A stretch of 64,000 nucleotides of DNA from Planctomycetia bacterium (GTDB taxonomy: Bacteria > Planctomycetota > Phycisphaerae > UBA1845 > UTPLA1). This document shows positions 11,117-20,974 of this stretch, one piece after another. Both the position numbers and the translations under genes were made by a program. Every line of letters starts with the position of its first letter. Position 1 is the first letter of the stretch. Below the pieces are notes generated by a model. It saw only the letters and a program-made list of their open reading frames with translations, made no database searches and had not been told where the DNA came from. The stretch covers positions 2,418,001-2,482,000 of the forward strand of contig JABTTW010000001.1 of NCBI GenBank assembly GCA_015075745.1. The letters run 5' to 3'.

Positions 11117-11540
11117 GATAAGCACGTGTCGAGGCATAACGGTATGACGCCGATTCGAAGTCCGATTATCGATTTCTTGATCGACACATAATATAATAAC
11201 CAGATGGAAACACTACGTGCAAGTCCGAGTCCATTTTTCTTAAAACCCGACAATCGCCAACCATTTGGGAGCTGTCCTCAAATAGACACTGCGGTAAGGT
11301 CATGTCATGTCAAGTGAACCAACCTTCCAGCCAACCGGGTGGCCGAATTCGACTCCGAGAATGGCAACGCCAAGCTTACTCAGCTGACAGTCGTAACACG
11401 CACATATTGACCAAGCGTGCTGTTGGGACGACCTGCACCTGGTAAACGTGCGTGGTCTTCGCAGACGATGAGGCTCGAAGCCACGAGGAAGCCAGTTCCT
11501 AACCCGAATATTTCATCAGGTCGGCGTTGAATAGGAATAG

Positions 11541-11610
11541 AAAAAGCCTCGAAGCCTTGTAGACTGGGGTTTCGTAAGAACATTCCGGTCCATAGGCAGG
11601 GAGGCTTTTT
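11541..11610 (+). promoter_or_regulatory. Inverted repeat that can mask the transposase ribosome site
   Basis: AAAAAGCCTC (11541-11550) is perfectly complementary to GAGGCTTTTT (11601-11610). The right arm contains part of the GGGAGG ribosome site that precedes the GTG start at 11612. Transcripts entering the IS from outside would form this hairpin and hide the site; a promoter inside the loop would give an open transcript. Similar protection is known for IS10 and IS50. Confidence 0.6.
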
Positions 11611-11611
11611 C

Positions 11612-12955
11612 GTGACAGACTGTAACAGCAAACCGATGTTCTTTTCCAGTCTCGGCCGCAAGAAAATCGTGGCCGATTTCACAGGCGGAACGCTCACCTC
11701 AGACGCCGGGGGTCTGCTGCTTCGGGAGGTCGAGCGGCGTCTGGGCCTGGTCGATCAACTGGCCGGGGTCATCAACGACCCGCGTGATCCGGCCCGAATT
11801 CAACATGACCAGCGGGTCATGCTGGCCCAGCGCATCTTTGCCATTGCGATGGGCTACGAAGATCTCAACGACCATCAAGCCCTGCGGAGCGATCCCGTGC
11901 TGGCGGTCCTGACCGGGCGGCCGCCGAGCGCGGATGAGCCGCTGGCCAGCAGTCCGACCTTGTGCCGGCTGGAGAACCGCGTCACGCGCGGCGACCTGGC
12001 ACGAATGTCGCGTGTGCTGGTGGAGCAGTTCATCGCGTCCTATGAATCGCCGCCGGAGGAATTGATCCTCGACTTCGACGCGACCGACGATCCGATCCAC
12101 GGCAACCAGGAAGGCCGCTTCTTCCACGGCTATTACGACCACCACTGCTTCCTACCGCTGTATGTGTTCTGCGGCTCGCGGCTGCTGGTCTCCTACCTGC
12201 GGCCCAGCAACATCGACGGGGCCCATCACGCCTGGCCCATCCTGAAGCTGCTGGTGCAGCGCTTGCGACAGGCGTGGCCCGGGGTGCGGATCATCGTCCG
12301 CGGGGATTCCGGCTTCTGCCGCCGGCGAATGATGAAATGGTGCGACCGGCACGGCGTCAAGTACGTGCTGGGCCTGGCCCGCAACACCGTCCTGGAGAAA
12401 GCGGCCGAGTCCTTCATGCAGGCGGCCGAGGCCCAGTTCGCCACCACGCAGCAGAAGGTGCGGAACTTCCACGAGATCGAGTACGCGGCGCAGACCTGGG
12501 ATCGCCCGCGCCGCGTGATCGTCAAGGCCGAGCGGCTGGTTCAGGGGCCCAACGTTCGATTCGTGGTGACCAACCTGACCGACCGCACGCCGAACGATAT
12601 CTACGACGGTCTGTACACGGCCCGCGGCGACATGGAGAACCGCATCAAGGAGCAGCAGCTCGGGCTCTTCGCCGATCGCACCAGTTGCCACGCCTTCCTG
12701 GCCAATCAGTTCCGGCTGCTGTTGTCCTCGGCGGCCTACGTCCTGGTGGAAACGCTGCGCCGCACGGCCCTGGCCGGCACCGAACTGGCCGAGGCCCAGG
12801 TGAACACCATTCGCCTGAAACTCCTCAAGGTCGCCGCGCGGGTGGTCGTCTCCGTGCGCCGCGTCGTACTGCGACTGTCGAGCAGCTGCCCCCTGCAGGA
12901 CCTGTGGCGATCCCTGGTTCCACGACTCCGCCTGATCCCGCCCGCCCCATCATGA
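11612..12955 (+). CDS. IS1380-family transposase
   Basis: A DDE transposase of 447 residues that moves the surrounding IS. The start is GTG 11612 after GGGAGG. Typical features are an N-terminal FTGGTLTSDAGGLLLREVE, the first catalytic Asp in LDFDATDDPIHG, the second in IIVRGDSGFC, and the Glu in TARGDMENRIKEQQLG. The length is normal for the family and the frame is intact, so the element may still be active. Confidence 0.95.
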   Translation: MTDCNSKPMFFSSLGRKKIVADFTGGTLTSDAGGLLLREVERRLGLVDQLAGVINDPRDPARIQHDQRVMLAQRIFAIAMGYEDLNDHQALRSDPVLAVLTGRPPSADEPLASSPTLCRLENRVTRGDLARMSRVLVEQFIASYESPPEELILDFDATDDPIHGNQEGRFFHGYYDHHCFLPLYVFCGSRLLVSYLRPSNIDGAHHAWPILKLLVQRLRQAWPGVRIIVRGDSGFCRRRMMKWCDRHGVKYVLGLARNTVLEKAAESFMQAAEAQFATTQQKVRNFHEIEYAAQTWDRPRRVIVKAERLVQGPNVRFVVTNLTDRTPNDIYDGLYTARGDMENRIKEQQLGLFADRTSCHAFLANQFRLLLSSAAYVLVETLRRTALAGTELAEAQVNTIRLKLLKVAARVVVSVRRVVLRLSSSCPLQDLWRSLVPRLRLIPPAPS

Positions 12956-13210
12956 CCCGAAAAACAACCTGATCACCGCTTGGGGGTAAGGGGGCCCTGC
13001 GCGCTCCAACCTCCACCTTCGTCCCTCCGCTCACGCACAAAGCCGAAAAACTCCGTCCATCACCATTCGAAGATCACTGATGAAATATGCGGGCTAAAGC
13101 GGCTTGCACATCTGCGTAGCGTCCGGCGCCTCTGCCGGACGTGAATCTCAAGGAACATTTTCTGAGATACAACGCTGCATCAACGCGCAATCTGCCATAG
13201 CCGAGGGGGC

Positions 13211-14335
13211 CTACATGCTCACAGCAATCGAGCGTCGGAATAAGGCGAGACTGACAAGGAAGAATGCCAGTCCAAGTCCGGCCACTGTAACGAATTCGGT
13301 CCATACGTTTGTCAATCCCGCGCCTCGAAACAGAATCGATTGCGAGAAGCTGACAAAATGCCGGGACGGAAGAAACCACGAAATTGCCCGGAGCCATTCC
13401 GGCTGGCTTTCGACAGGTGTGCTACCGCCGGAGAGAAGTTGCAGCACGATGATCGAGAGAATGATGAGCAAGGCGAATTGGCCCATTGTGCGAGAAACTG
13501 TGCCGAGGAAAATGCCGAGAGCCGTGGCGAAGAACAGATAGAGCGTGGTTCCGCAGAGATACAGGACAAGTGAACCTGCAAACGGAACGGCAAGCAGCCC
13601 CCGCACAACAAGAGTGAGTGATGCCGCAAAGGCGACAAGAATGACCAGCGCATTGGCCCAGACTTTCGCCATCGCAATGTCAAAGGCGGACAACGGCATG
13701 ACGAGAAGATGCTCGATGGTGCCGTGTTCACGTTCGCGGATCAACGCGGCTCCGGTGAGAATGATGGTGAGCATGGTTACGTTGTTAATGACGCCGATGA
13801 CGCTGAAGAACCAAGTCTGAGTACGATTGGGATTGAAGGCCGCCCGCGTGACGATGCCCACAGGCTTGGGCGGACTTTGCATAGTCCGTTCGGCGAAACG
13901 AGCGACTTCGTCGCTGATGATGTTGGTAATGTAGCCAGCGCCGATGCCGGCTTGCATGACAGCGGTCGCATCGATATTCATTTGAACTTCGGGCGACCGC
14001 CCTCGAATCACGTCGGCCTCAAAGCGGGGCGGGAAGCTGACGATAAACATGAAGCGGCCCTGATCCATCGCGTCGTCAATTTCATCATCCTGAAGAATCT
14101 TCGGTGTCAGAAAATTGGGCGGGTAAAACCCGTCGATGATTCGTCGCGATAGCGCGGAGTGGTCGTCGTCCACGAAAGCGATGGACACGTGGTTAACGCC
14201 GTAGCCGGTCGCCGTCCCGTTGACGTACACCGCCAGCGTGAACGAATAAATCAGAAAACCTACAATCCATCTATCGTGCTTGAGACTGCTCAACTCCTTC
14301 AAACCAAGCCAGAAGATATTCTTCCATCTCGCCAT
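13211..14335 (-). CDS. yhhJ: ABC-2 type permease, YhhJ-like
   Basis: Inner-membrane permease of 374 residues, nearly the same length as E. coli YhhJ. One N-terminal membrane helix (WIVGFLIYSFTLAVYVNG) is followed by a large outer domain of about 150 residues and five C-terminal helices, with the ABC-2 signature around LIREREHGTIEHLLVMPLS. Its ATG overlaps the rbbA-like stop codon by one base (TAATG). With the two upstream genes it forms a complete export unit (periplasmic adaptor, fused ATPase/permease, second permease). The substrate is unknown. Confidence 0.88.
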   Translation of the reverse strand: MARWKNIFWLGLKELSSLKHDRWIVGFLIYSFTLAVYVNGTATGYGVNHVSIAFVDDDHSALSRRIIDGFYPPNFLTPKILQDDEIDDAMDQGRFMFIVSFPPRFEADVIRGRSPEVQMNIDATAVMQAGIGAGYITNIISDEVARFAERTMQSPPKPVGIVTRAAFNPNRTQTWFFSVIGVINNVTMLTIILTGAALIREREHGTIEHLLVMPLSAFDIAMAKVWANALVILVAFAASLTLVVRGLLAVPFAGSLVLYLCGTTLYLFFATALGIFLGTVSRTMGQFALLIILSIIVLQLLSGGSTPVESQPEWLRAISWFLPSRHFVSFSQSILFRGAGLTNVWTEFVTVAGLGLAFFLVSLALFRRSIAVSM

Positions 14336-17076
14336 TATCGTGCCTGTTTCTTCAGAGCAAGGGCGCTCAGCAGCGTGAGAACCGGAATGAAAAGGGCCAG
14401 CGCGATGAGGTCCCTCATCAGCTCGCTCACTCCCAACCCCTTGGTAAACGCCCCCACGCTCATCTGCATGTAGTAAGTTGTCGGCCAGAGCATCCCCATG
14501 ATCCTGGAACCGCCTTCAAGCGTTGATACCGGCTGCATCAGTCCCGAAAACTGTACCGTGGGCATCATGGTCAGAATTGTCGTGCCAAACACCGCCGCCA
14601 TCTGGCTTGATGTGAAGGTTGAAACGAGAAACCCCAGGCCCGTGGTCGCGACAAGATAAAAAAACGCGCCGACCGTCAGCATGAGGGCGCTGCCCTTCAA
14701 AGGCACTCCAAAAGCAAAAACGGAAAGCAGAGTCAGTATGGCGAAGTTGAACATTCCCGCGCCCACATACGGTATCTGCTTACCGAGGATGAATTCAAGT
14801 CGCTTGCTCGGCGTCACGTGAAAGTTCGTGATGGAGCCGAGTTCCTTTTCGCGCACGACGCTGACGGCCATGAGGATCGCCGGCAGGAGCATGAGAAGGA
14901 TGGGCGGGATGGAAGGCACCATCGCGTACACGCTCTCAAAGGTCGGGTTATAGCGATATCGGGGCTCAATATTCACCCTCAGTGCGGCGGCGCTATTGTG
15001 AGGATTGCGGCGCTCGCGCTCCTGCAAGAAGTTGGCGTGAACGCCCTGAACATAACCCTCGATGGTCTCGCCACGCGAGGGATTCGAGCCATCGACCCAG
15101 GCTGAGATCTCCGTGGGCGCGCCGCGATGCAAGTCTCGCGCGAAGCCCGGAGGAATCTCCATGGCCAACGTGATGTCATTCGTTTTCAACCGCTCCTGCA
15201 TTTCATCGGGAGTGCCGAAGCCGGGTTGTTCCTTGAAATAGGCAGAGCCGGCGATGCTGTGAATATAGGCGCGGCTCTCCGGCGTCTGATCGAGATCCAG
15301 CGCCGCAAAGCGGATTTCGTCCACGTCCGACGTGATGCCGAAGCCAAACAGCACCATCAGGATCAGCGACCCCGCGAAGGCAATTACGAGCCGTACGGGG
15401 TCTCGCAGAATCTCCAGCGTCTCTCTATGAGCGTAGGCCAGCAGTCGAACCAGACTGAGAAACGAAGCAGGACGCGAGGCATCCTCGTCCAGCGCCGCAT
15501 CGAGGTGCGGGACATCCGATGCTCCCTTCAATTCGGAATCTCCCCCGGCATCCTCCATGTAACCGATAAAGGCGTCTTCAAGGTTGCTCGCACCTCGCGC
15601 GGCGATCAGGGCCTTTGGTTGATCGCAGGCCAGAACCCGCCCTGAGTGCATGAGCGATATTCGGTCGCAACGCATCGCTTCGTTCATGAAGTGCGTCGAG
15701 ATGAAAATCGTGACCCGTTCCTTTCGCGAAAGATCAACCAGCAATTCCCAGAATGAATCGCGCGCGACCGGATCGACGCCGGAAGTCGGCTCATCCAGGA
15801 TCAGCATTTCCGGCTCATGGATGATGGCCACGGCCAGTGAAAGTCGCTGCCGCAAACCGAGCGGAAGCACCTCTGCGAGCTGATCGCGATAGCCGGAGAG
15901 CCCGAAACGATCGATGAGTTCATTCACCCTTCCTGGAAGACGCTCAGTGGGCAGCGAGAAAAGCCGGCCGTGCAGCAGGAGGTTATCTCGTACCGTAAGT
16001 TCCCCATACAGCGAGAACGACTGCGACATGTAGCCAACTCGCTTTCGCGTCGCGAGGTTTTTGGGGTCCACAGGCTGGCCGAACAGCCATGCCTTCCCAT
16101 CGCTCGCCGGCAGCAGGCCCGTCAGCATTTTCATGGTTGTCGTCTTGCCGCACCCATTCGATCCGAGGAATCCGAAGATTTCGCCTCGCTCAATCTCGAA
16201 GCTCACGTCGTTCACCGCCGTGAAGTCTCCAAACCGGCGTGTCAGCTTTTTTGCCACGATGACCGGCGGTCCGTCGCTCTCCGCACGAGGGGGAATGACA
16301 AGTTCATGGGGGTTGCCTCTTTTTTCCTCCGGAAGCAGCGACACGAAGACAGCTTCCAAGGAGGCTTTTCCCGTGCTTGCTTTCAACTCACCTGGCGAGC
16401 CGGACACGAGGATCTGCCCGGCGTCCATCGCCATGAGCCAATCGAATTGGTCCGCTTCCTCCATGTAGGCCGTGGAAATCAGGACGCTCATGCCGGATCG
16501 CCCTTTTCTAATGTCCCGAATGAGATTCCAGAACTGCCGACGCGAGAGCGGGTCCACGCCGGTGGTCGGTTCATCGAGAATGAGTAAGTCCGGATCGTGG
16601 ATCAGCGCGCAGCAGAGACCGAGCTTCTGCTTCATCCCTCCCGAGAGTTTTCCGGCGGGTCGTTCGATGAAGGGTTCAAGCCCCGTCGCATGGAGCAGCT
16701 CCACCGCTCGCATCCGGCGCTCCCGCGCTGATTGACCGAAGAGCCGCCCGAAGAAGTCCAGGTTCTCCGCGACACTCAGCTCCATGTACAGATTCGATCC
16801 CAGCCCCTGAGGCATGTAGGCGATGCGCGGGCACACCGCGTCGCGGTGGCGGGCGGATCGCATGTCGCCGCCGAGGACAACAACGCTTCCGTTTTGAAGT
16901 TTCCGCGCACCTGCGATCAGCCCGAGTAGTGTGGACTTCCCCACGCCATCCGGTCCGATGGTGCCCGCCATGCAACCCGCGGGAATCTCGACATCCACGT
17001 CAGCCAGCGCGCGCGTTTTCCCATAGACGTGTGTCACGCCAGTCACATTGACCACGGTGGATGGCATGTTCGTCAT
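14335..17076 (-). CDS. rbbA: Fused ABC ATPase-ATPase-permease, RbbA/YhiH-like
   Basis: 913 residues, matching the unusual architecture of E. coli RbbA (about 911). The first ATPase domain has Walker A GPDGVGKST, signature LSGGMKQ and Walker B LLILDEPTTGVD. The second has GSNGCGKTT and LILDEPTSGVD, with its signature region degenerate (LPLGLRQR). The C-terminal part from about residue 540 is an ABC-2 permease with a large loop and five to six helices. E. coli RbbA was described as a ribosome-associated ATPase, but the operon context here (HlyD-like adaptor and YhhJ-like permease) points to drug or small-molecule export. Confidence 0.9.
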   Translation of the reverse strand: MTNMPSTVVNVTGVTHVYGKTRALADVDVEIPAGCMAGTIGPDGVGKSTLLGLIAGARKLQNGSVVVLGGDMRSARHRDAVCPRIAYMPQGLGSNLYMELSVAENLDFFGRLFGQSARERRMRAVELLHATGLEPFIERPAGKLSGGMKQKLGLCCALIHDPDLLILDEPTTGVDPLSRRQFWNLIRDIRKGRSGMSVLISTAYMEEADQFDWLMAMDAGQILVSGSPGELKASTGKASLEAVFVSLLPEEKRGNPHELVIPPRAESDGPPVIVAKKLTRRFGDFTAVNDVSFEIERGEIFGFLGSNGCGKTTTMKMLTGLLPASDGKAWLFGQPVDPKNLATRKRVGYMSQSFSLYGELTVRDNLLLHGRLFSLPTERLPGRVNELIDRFGLSGYRDQLAEVLPLGLRQRLSLAVAIIHEPEMLILDEPTSGVDPVARDSFWELLVDLSRKERVTIFISTHFMNEAMRCDRISLMHSGRVLACDQPKALIAARGASNLEDAFIGYMEDAGGDSELKGASDVPHLDAALDEDASRPASFLSLVRLLAYAHRETLEILRDPVRLVIAFAGSLILMVLFGFGITSDVDEIRFAALDLDQTPESRAYIHSIAGSAYFKEQPGFGTPDEMQERLKTNDITLAMEIPPGFARDLHRGAPTEISAWVDGSNPSRGETIEGYVQGVHANFLQERERRNPHNSAAALRVNIEPRYRYNPTFESVYAMVPSIPPILLMLLPAILMAVSVVREKELGSITNFHVTPSKRLEFILGKQIPYVGAGMFNFAILTLLSVFAFGVPLKGSALMLTVGAFFYLVATTGLGFLVSTFTSSQMAAVFGTTILTMMPTVQFSGLMQPVSTLEGGSRIMGMLWPTTYYMQMSVGAFTKGLGVSELMRDLIALALFIPVLTLLSALALKKQAR

Positions 17077-17087
17077 TGGAAAAGTCT

Positions 17088-18089
17088 TTACTGTGATGTG
17101 CCGAGGTAACGCTTCTCCAGAAATGCAGGCCAGGGGACGGCGTCTTCGGTCCGCACATAACCGACCCCCCTCACACCCGTCTTCACTCTCTCGATATGCG
17201 GGATAACCAAGTCAGGCGGGATTCTGAGCCGGACCCGAAACATGAGCTTCTCACGTTCCTGAAGGGTTTCGACTTGCTTGGGAGTAAACTGAGCCTCAGG
17301 CGATACAAAGCTGATCGTCGCGGGCACGGCAAATTCGGTCGTGGCCGCGTCAAACGTGATGCGAGCGTCCGATCCAATCGCCAATCGAGCGGCATCCAGC
17401 GACGGCAGAAAAATCTCCATGTACACGTCTGTCAAGTCTAGCAGCGTCACAACTTTTCCGCCTACACCCAGCACCTCTCCGGGATTGACGAGTCGATAAA
17501 GCACGCGGCCCCGCGTGGGCGATCTCAGAACGCAATCGTCGAGCTGCGCCTGAATGACGCTCACCGTCGCCTCAGCTACTGTGACGCTTCGACTTGCCGT
17601 CACGAGCCTCGCTTTGGCCCCGTGAAACGCTGCCGCGGCCGAATCGCGATCGCTTCTTTTTTGAGCCAATTCAGTCTGAGACGCCGATCCCGACTGCACC
17701 AGCGGTGAAACACGGCCAAGTTCGTATTCGGCAAACGTCAGTCCGCTTTGACGCTGCGCGATCATCGCTTCGTATTCGCTAATGGCGGCTTCCGCCTCAG
17801 CCACGCTGGCCTTGGCCCTCTCTAGCTGCGCCTGGAGTTCAGTCATGTCCATGCGGGCAACCACCTGATCAACCCCGACCATGTCGCCTTCGTTGACCAA
17901 AATCTCCGCGACCCGCCCCGCATACTTCACGGCGACATCGACCTGATCGGCCTCAAGCCTACCGTTGCCACTCGCGATCCCCTCCGGCAGGGCCGAATCT
18001 CGGTCATGTTGCCATTTCCATATACCTCCGGCGACAATGGCAATCAAAACGACGATGATGGAAATCCGCTTCAATTGCTTCGCTTTCAT
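17088..18089 (-). CDS. HlyD/MFP-family periplasmic adaptor, YhiI-like
   Basis: A 333-residue membrane-fusion protein. The N-terminal anchor (ISIIVVLIAIVAGGIW) precedes a lipoyl-like half motif (VDVAVKYAGRVAEILVNEGD), a coiled-coil hairpin (AQLERAKASVAEAEAAI and further heptads to about residue 180), the second lipoyl half (DCVLRSPTRGRVLYRLVNPG) and a beta-barrel region. It would link the inner-membrane ABC transporter to the outer membrane. It is the first gene of the operon, 11 bp before the rbbA-like gene; the promoter should lie in 18090-18200. Confidence 0.88.
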   Translation of the reverse strand: MKAKQLKRISIIVVLIAIVAGGIWKWQHDRDSALPEGIASGNGRLEADQVDVAVKYAGRVAEILVNEGDMVGVDQVVARMDMTELQAQLERAKASVAEAEAAISEYEAMIAQRQSGLTFAEYELGRVSPLVQSGSASQTELAQKRSDRDSAAAAFHGAKARLVTASRSVTVAEATVSVIQAQLDDCVLRSPTRGRVLYRLVNPGEVLGVGGKVVTLLDLTDVYMEIFLPSLDAARLAIGSDARITFDAATTEFAVPATISFVSPEAQFTPKQVETLQEREKLMFRVRLRIPPDLVIPHIERVKTGVRGVGYVRTEDAVPWPAFLEKRYLGTSQ

Positions 18090-18365
18090 GGGCTATGACA
18101 ATCGTAGTATATGTTTCCAGAAGAAAGATCACCGAGGATACTTTAACGACGCCAATCCCTCGCTACGCTCTTCCCTGGCGCGAGCCGACCTCGTCTCGGA
18201 GCGGGAACCACAACGCTTGGCCGCGGAAGCAACACCATCTTACAGGATCGTCCGGCCGGTCGGTGAAACTACCCAATACCGCCGGTTCCAAGCCTTCCCC
18301 TTCCTGTCGTTGTCCCAGTTAGAACGACCGCGAAGAGGCCCTATTAAGCAATCGTGCATGTTGTG

Positions 18366-18515
18366 TCACTGATTGCCCGCCAGTTTGCAAACAATCGTGG
18401 AAACATCGCAACGGCATCCGCTGTCACGACGAACCAGCGCGGCGGACATCAAGATGAACGCGAGAATCCCCAGCCGGATCGGGCTCTCCAGGAATAGCGT
18501 CTGCGCGAAATCCAT
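18366..18515 (-). CDS. Possible short membrane peptide or gene remnant
   Basis: From ATG 18515 the minus strand gives MDFAQTLFLESPIRLGILAF, then ILMSAALVRR, a plausible single membrane helix, followed by a Cys-containing tail to residue 49. The beginning has the look of a real membrane protein start, and the rest may be decayed. No ribosome site stands out. Confidence 0.3.
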   Translation of the reverse strand: MDFAQTLFLESPIRLGILAFILMSAALVRRDSGCRCDVSTIVCKLAGNQ

Positions 18516-18743
18516 GTCCAGCTTCCCAATGTCCCGCCGTCCCAGCCGCCGCCGGGCGGCGTGTCTCACCCTCATAAGCAGCCGCGCGATCCTCCGTCGC
18601 GGCTCAAAAAGGCGAGAGCGCAGAGCAAGTGTAATACGAGGAGGGCGGAGTCTGCGATGGAACGGGCCATGTCACAAGTGCATACGAAACCGGCGGCCGT
18701 ATGTCACGCTGCTTTTCGCGTAAAACCACCTTTTTCGCGCACA

Positions 18744-18812
18744 GCCCCAACACATGCCCGCCACGCGAGTTGCATTCGTCCCCAAAAACTTTTTTCGCCT
18801 ATTGTCACCTTC
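18744..18812 (+). repeat. Dispersed intergenic repeat, copy A
   Basis: The core GCCCCAACACATGCCCGCCA is followed about 40 bases later by TTGTCACCTTCG. The same core occurs at 52970-52990 (minus) and 57037-57056 (plus, one mismatch). Copy A lies about 110 bp beyond the nadA stop codon. Confidence 0.7.
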
Positions 18813-18917
18813 GATTCTGCAACACTTGCGCGCGGCCCGGCGATCCTGCCTTCACCCTCGGCACCTTGGCCCCTCGACCCCGTGGCCCCTTTTTCGCCTT
18901 ATGTCACTTTGGAAAAT

Positions 18918-20078
18918 TCAGTCGATCGTCGAGATGGGCTGCACGCTTTTCGCCTTCGCGGCGCCGTCGCCGACGAGGGACAGCATGCGGTCCAGCGCCA
19001 GCCGCGCCAGCGCCTTGGTCTCCGGATCAACGCGGATCTGGTTTACCACGCGCCCGGCCGCCAGTTCGTCCAGCGACCAGAGGAGGTGCTTCATGTCCAC
19101 GCGGAACATCGTCGTGCACAGACACTGGATGCCCGCCAGCAGGCGGATGGTTTTTTCACCCTCGAAGCGCTTCGCCAGGCGGTGTACGAGATGAATCTCC
19201 GTCCCCACCGCCCACTTGCTGCCCGGCGCCGACGCCTCGATCGTCTTGATGATGAACTCCGTGCTGCCGGCCAGGTCGGCCTTCTGCACCACCGACCAGT
19301 CGCACTCCGGATGCACGATCACCTTGTAGGCCGGGTCGATCGCCCGAATCTCGTCGATCTGCTGCGCGGTGAAGAGCATGTGAACGCTGCAGTGCCCCTT
19401 CCACAGAAGCACCGTCGCATCGCGCACCTGCGCGTCGCTCAGCCCGCCGCCGACCTCGTGCGGGTCATAGACCGCCATTTGGTCCAGCGCGTACCCCATG
19501 CCGAAGGCCGTGTTCCGTCCCAGATGCTGGTCCGGCAAGAACAAAACCTTGCGAGCTCGGCCGTCGCCCTCGCGATCCGTCAGCGCCCATTCAAGCACCT
19601 GCCGAGCGTTCGAACTCGTGCAGCAGGCTCCGCCGTGCCCCCCGACAAACGCCTTCACGGCGGCCGTCGAGTTCACGTAGGTAATCGGGACAATCGTCGC
19701 GTCAGTGACCGATTCCAGGTGTTCCCAACAGTCTTCAAGCTGCTCCAGGTTGGCCATGTCGGCCATGCTGCACCCGGCGGTCAGATCGGGCAGGATCACT
19801 TTCACGCGGTCGCTGGTCAGAATATCCGCCGACTCGGCCATGAAATGCACGCCGCAGAAGATGACAAATTCGGCATCCTTCTGCGCCGCCGCGAGTTGCG
19901 AGAGTTTGAAGCTGTCACCGGTATGGTCGGCGAATTCGATGACTTCGTCCTGCTGATAGTGGTGACCCAGGATGACTAATCTCTTGCCCAGCATAGCCTT
20001 GCGAGCAAGGATGGCCTCCCGCATCTCCGACTCGGTCAATCGGGCGTATTTAGGTGCCAGTGGTGGTTGGTAGAGCAT
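18918..20078 (-). CDS. nadA: Quinolinate synthase
   Basis: NadA condenses iminoaspartate with dihydroxyacetone phosphate to quinolinate in NAD biosynthesis and uses a 4Fe-4S cluster. The start is placed at ATG 20078 (MLYQPPLAPKYARLTE); the frame is open 19 codons further upstream. Family motifs are VILGHHYQQDEVIEFADHTG, FCGVHFMAESADIL, and the three cluster cysteines in LTAGCSMADM, VHPECDW and IQCLCTTMFR. The length of about 386 residues fits the longer NadA group. nadB and nadC are not adjacent. Confidence 0.96.
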   Translation of the reverse strand: MLYQPPLAPKYARLTESEMREAILARKAMLGKRLVILGHHYQQDEVIEFADHTGDSFKLSQLAAAQKDAEFVIFCGVHFMAESADILTSDRVKVILPDLTAGCSMADMANLEQLEDCWEHLESVTDATIVPITYVNSTAAVKAFVGGHGGACCTSSNARQVLEWALTDREGDGRARKVLFLPDQHLGRNTAFGMGYALDQMAVYDPHEVGGGLSDAQVRDATVLLWKGHCSVHMLFTAQQIDEIRAIDPAYKVIVHPECDWSVVQKADLAGSTEFIIKTIEASAPGSKWAVGTEIHLVHRLAKRFEGEKTIRLLAGIQCLCTTMFRVDMKHLLWSLDELAAGRVVNQIRVDPETKALARLALDRMLSLVGDGAAKAKSVQPISTID

Positions 20079-20392
20079 CGGATAATCCTGGGTGGTTGTG
20101 TCGGGGCATTGTAGCGCCGGCAGGGCGCACTGCAATCGCTCCGAATCGACCTCAGTTGGCCGGACATCTGGCCTCGACGATGCCCATTGGGAAGTTCCTC
20201 CCCGGCCGACTCAAAAAGCCGCAAGTGCTGATGCTAAAAACCTTTCCAATCGGAGCTTAGATGGCATCTCCGACCCGTCGAAACGGTCTGGGCCTATGAG
20301 CAAATAATTTCTTTGGTGTGAAGAAAATCACAAGCTATAATGATCCAAATCGGGCTTCCGCCGTATAAGAAGTACCCGGAAAGCGGGAGATC

Positions 20393-20974
20393 ATGAAGGA
20401 TTCTCAATTGGAACTCGGCCTTACAAAACAGCGAAGCACCGATCTCAATTTCTTTTTGTATCGGCGTGCCCTCCATCCCGAGCTTTTCCACATCTACTTG
20501 GATAAGCATATTAAGTACGGGAACTTCCAGGCGGACATCTGGATCGTCGGCCTCGCGCACCTTGTCACCGTCCAGAGCGGTGGGACCATGGTCACCGAGC
20601 TGGCCGCCGTCCCCAGCGATCTGCTCACCGACCGTAATCTCGTCACCCAGTTCCGCTTCCGCGGCGAGCGTGACTTCCAGTACCGCTTCAGTGACAACAT
20701 GCGGTACATCTTCAGCAGCCAGGTCGAGGAGATGACCGAGCACATCTTCCGTACGACCTACCGCGATCTCGTCCGCTATGCCAAGCAGAAGGGCCTCTAT
20801 GTCCCCTACAGCCAGTGGGCGACAAACAGCCTGGAGCCCTTCACCTTCATCGATTACGAGACCCGGGCTCACGAGCTGCACATTCACGCTTACCACGCCT
20901 TCCCCGGCGAGTGGCGCATCCTCCGCACCCAGTCCATCTTCGAGACGGGTCCCTCCAACAAGAGAAACGCCTAG
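20393..20974 (+). CDS. Conserved protein of unknown function (DUF2617-like?)
   Basis: 193 residues, soluble and without a signal peptide. The pattern LNFFLYRRALHPELFHIY, DIWIVGLAHLVTVQ, TELAAVPSDLL and FRFRGERDFQYRF recalls the DUF2617 proteins of planctomycetes and actinobacteria, but I cannot confirm this without a profile search. The gene stands alone, 315 bp from the divergent nadA, and is followed by a 400-bp non-coding stretch. No catalytic motif is evident; the function is unknown. Confidence 0.7.
   Translation: MKDSQLELGLTKQRSTDLNFFLYRRALHPELFHIYLDKHIKYGNFQADIWIVGLAHLVTVQSGGTMVTELAAVPSDLLTDRNLVTQFRFRGERDFQYRFSDNMRYIFSSQVEEMTEHIFRTTYRDLVRYAKQKGLYVPYSQWATNSLEPFTFIDYETRAHELHIHAYHAFPGEWRILRTQSIFETGPSNKRNA

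Larger units (their letters stand above)
11503..13093 (+). mobile_element. Complete IS1380-family insertion sequence
   Basis: A 1591-bp element with imperfect terminal inverted repeats: the left end CCCGAATATTTCATCAG (11503-11519) matches the inverted right end CCCGCATATTTCATCAG (13077-13093) with one mismatch. It is flanked by the 4-bp direct repeat CTAA (11499-11502 and 13094-13097), showing a clean insertion. It carries one transposase gene. A 60-bp copy of its right end sits at 8243-8302. Confidence 0.92.
18090..18917. other. 830-bp intergenic region with a repeat and a possible short remnant
   Basis: No full gene is visible. It holds the presumed promoter of the export operon, a short minus-strand frame (18366-18515), and copy A of the dispersed CCCCAACACATG repeat. 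Several GTCAC-containing words and TTTTTCGC words recur in 18680-18910. Confidence 0.6.
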
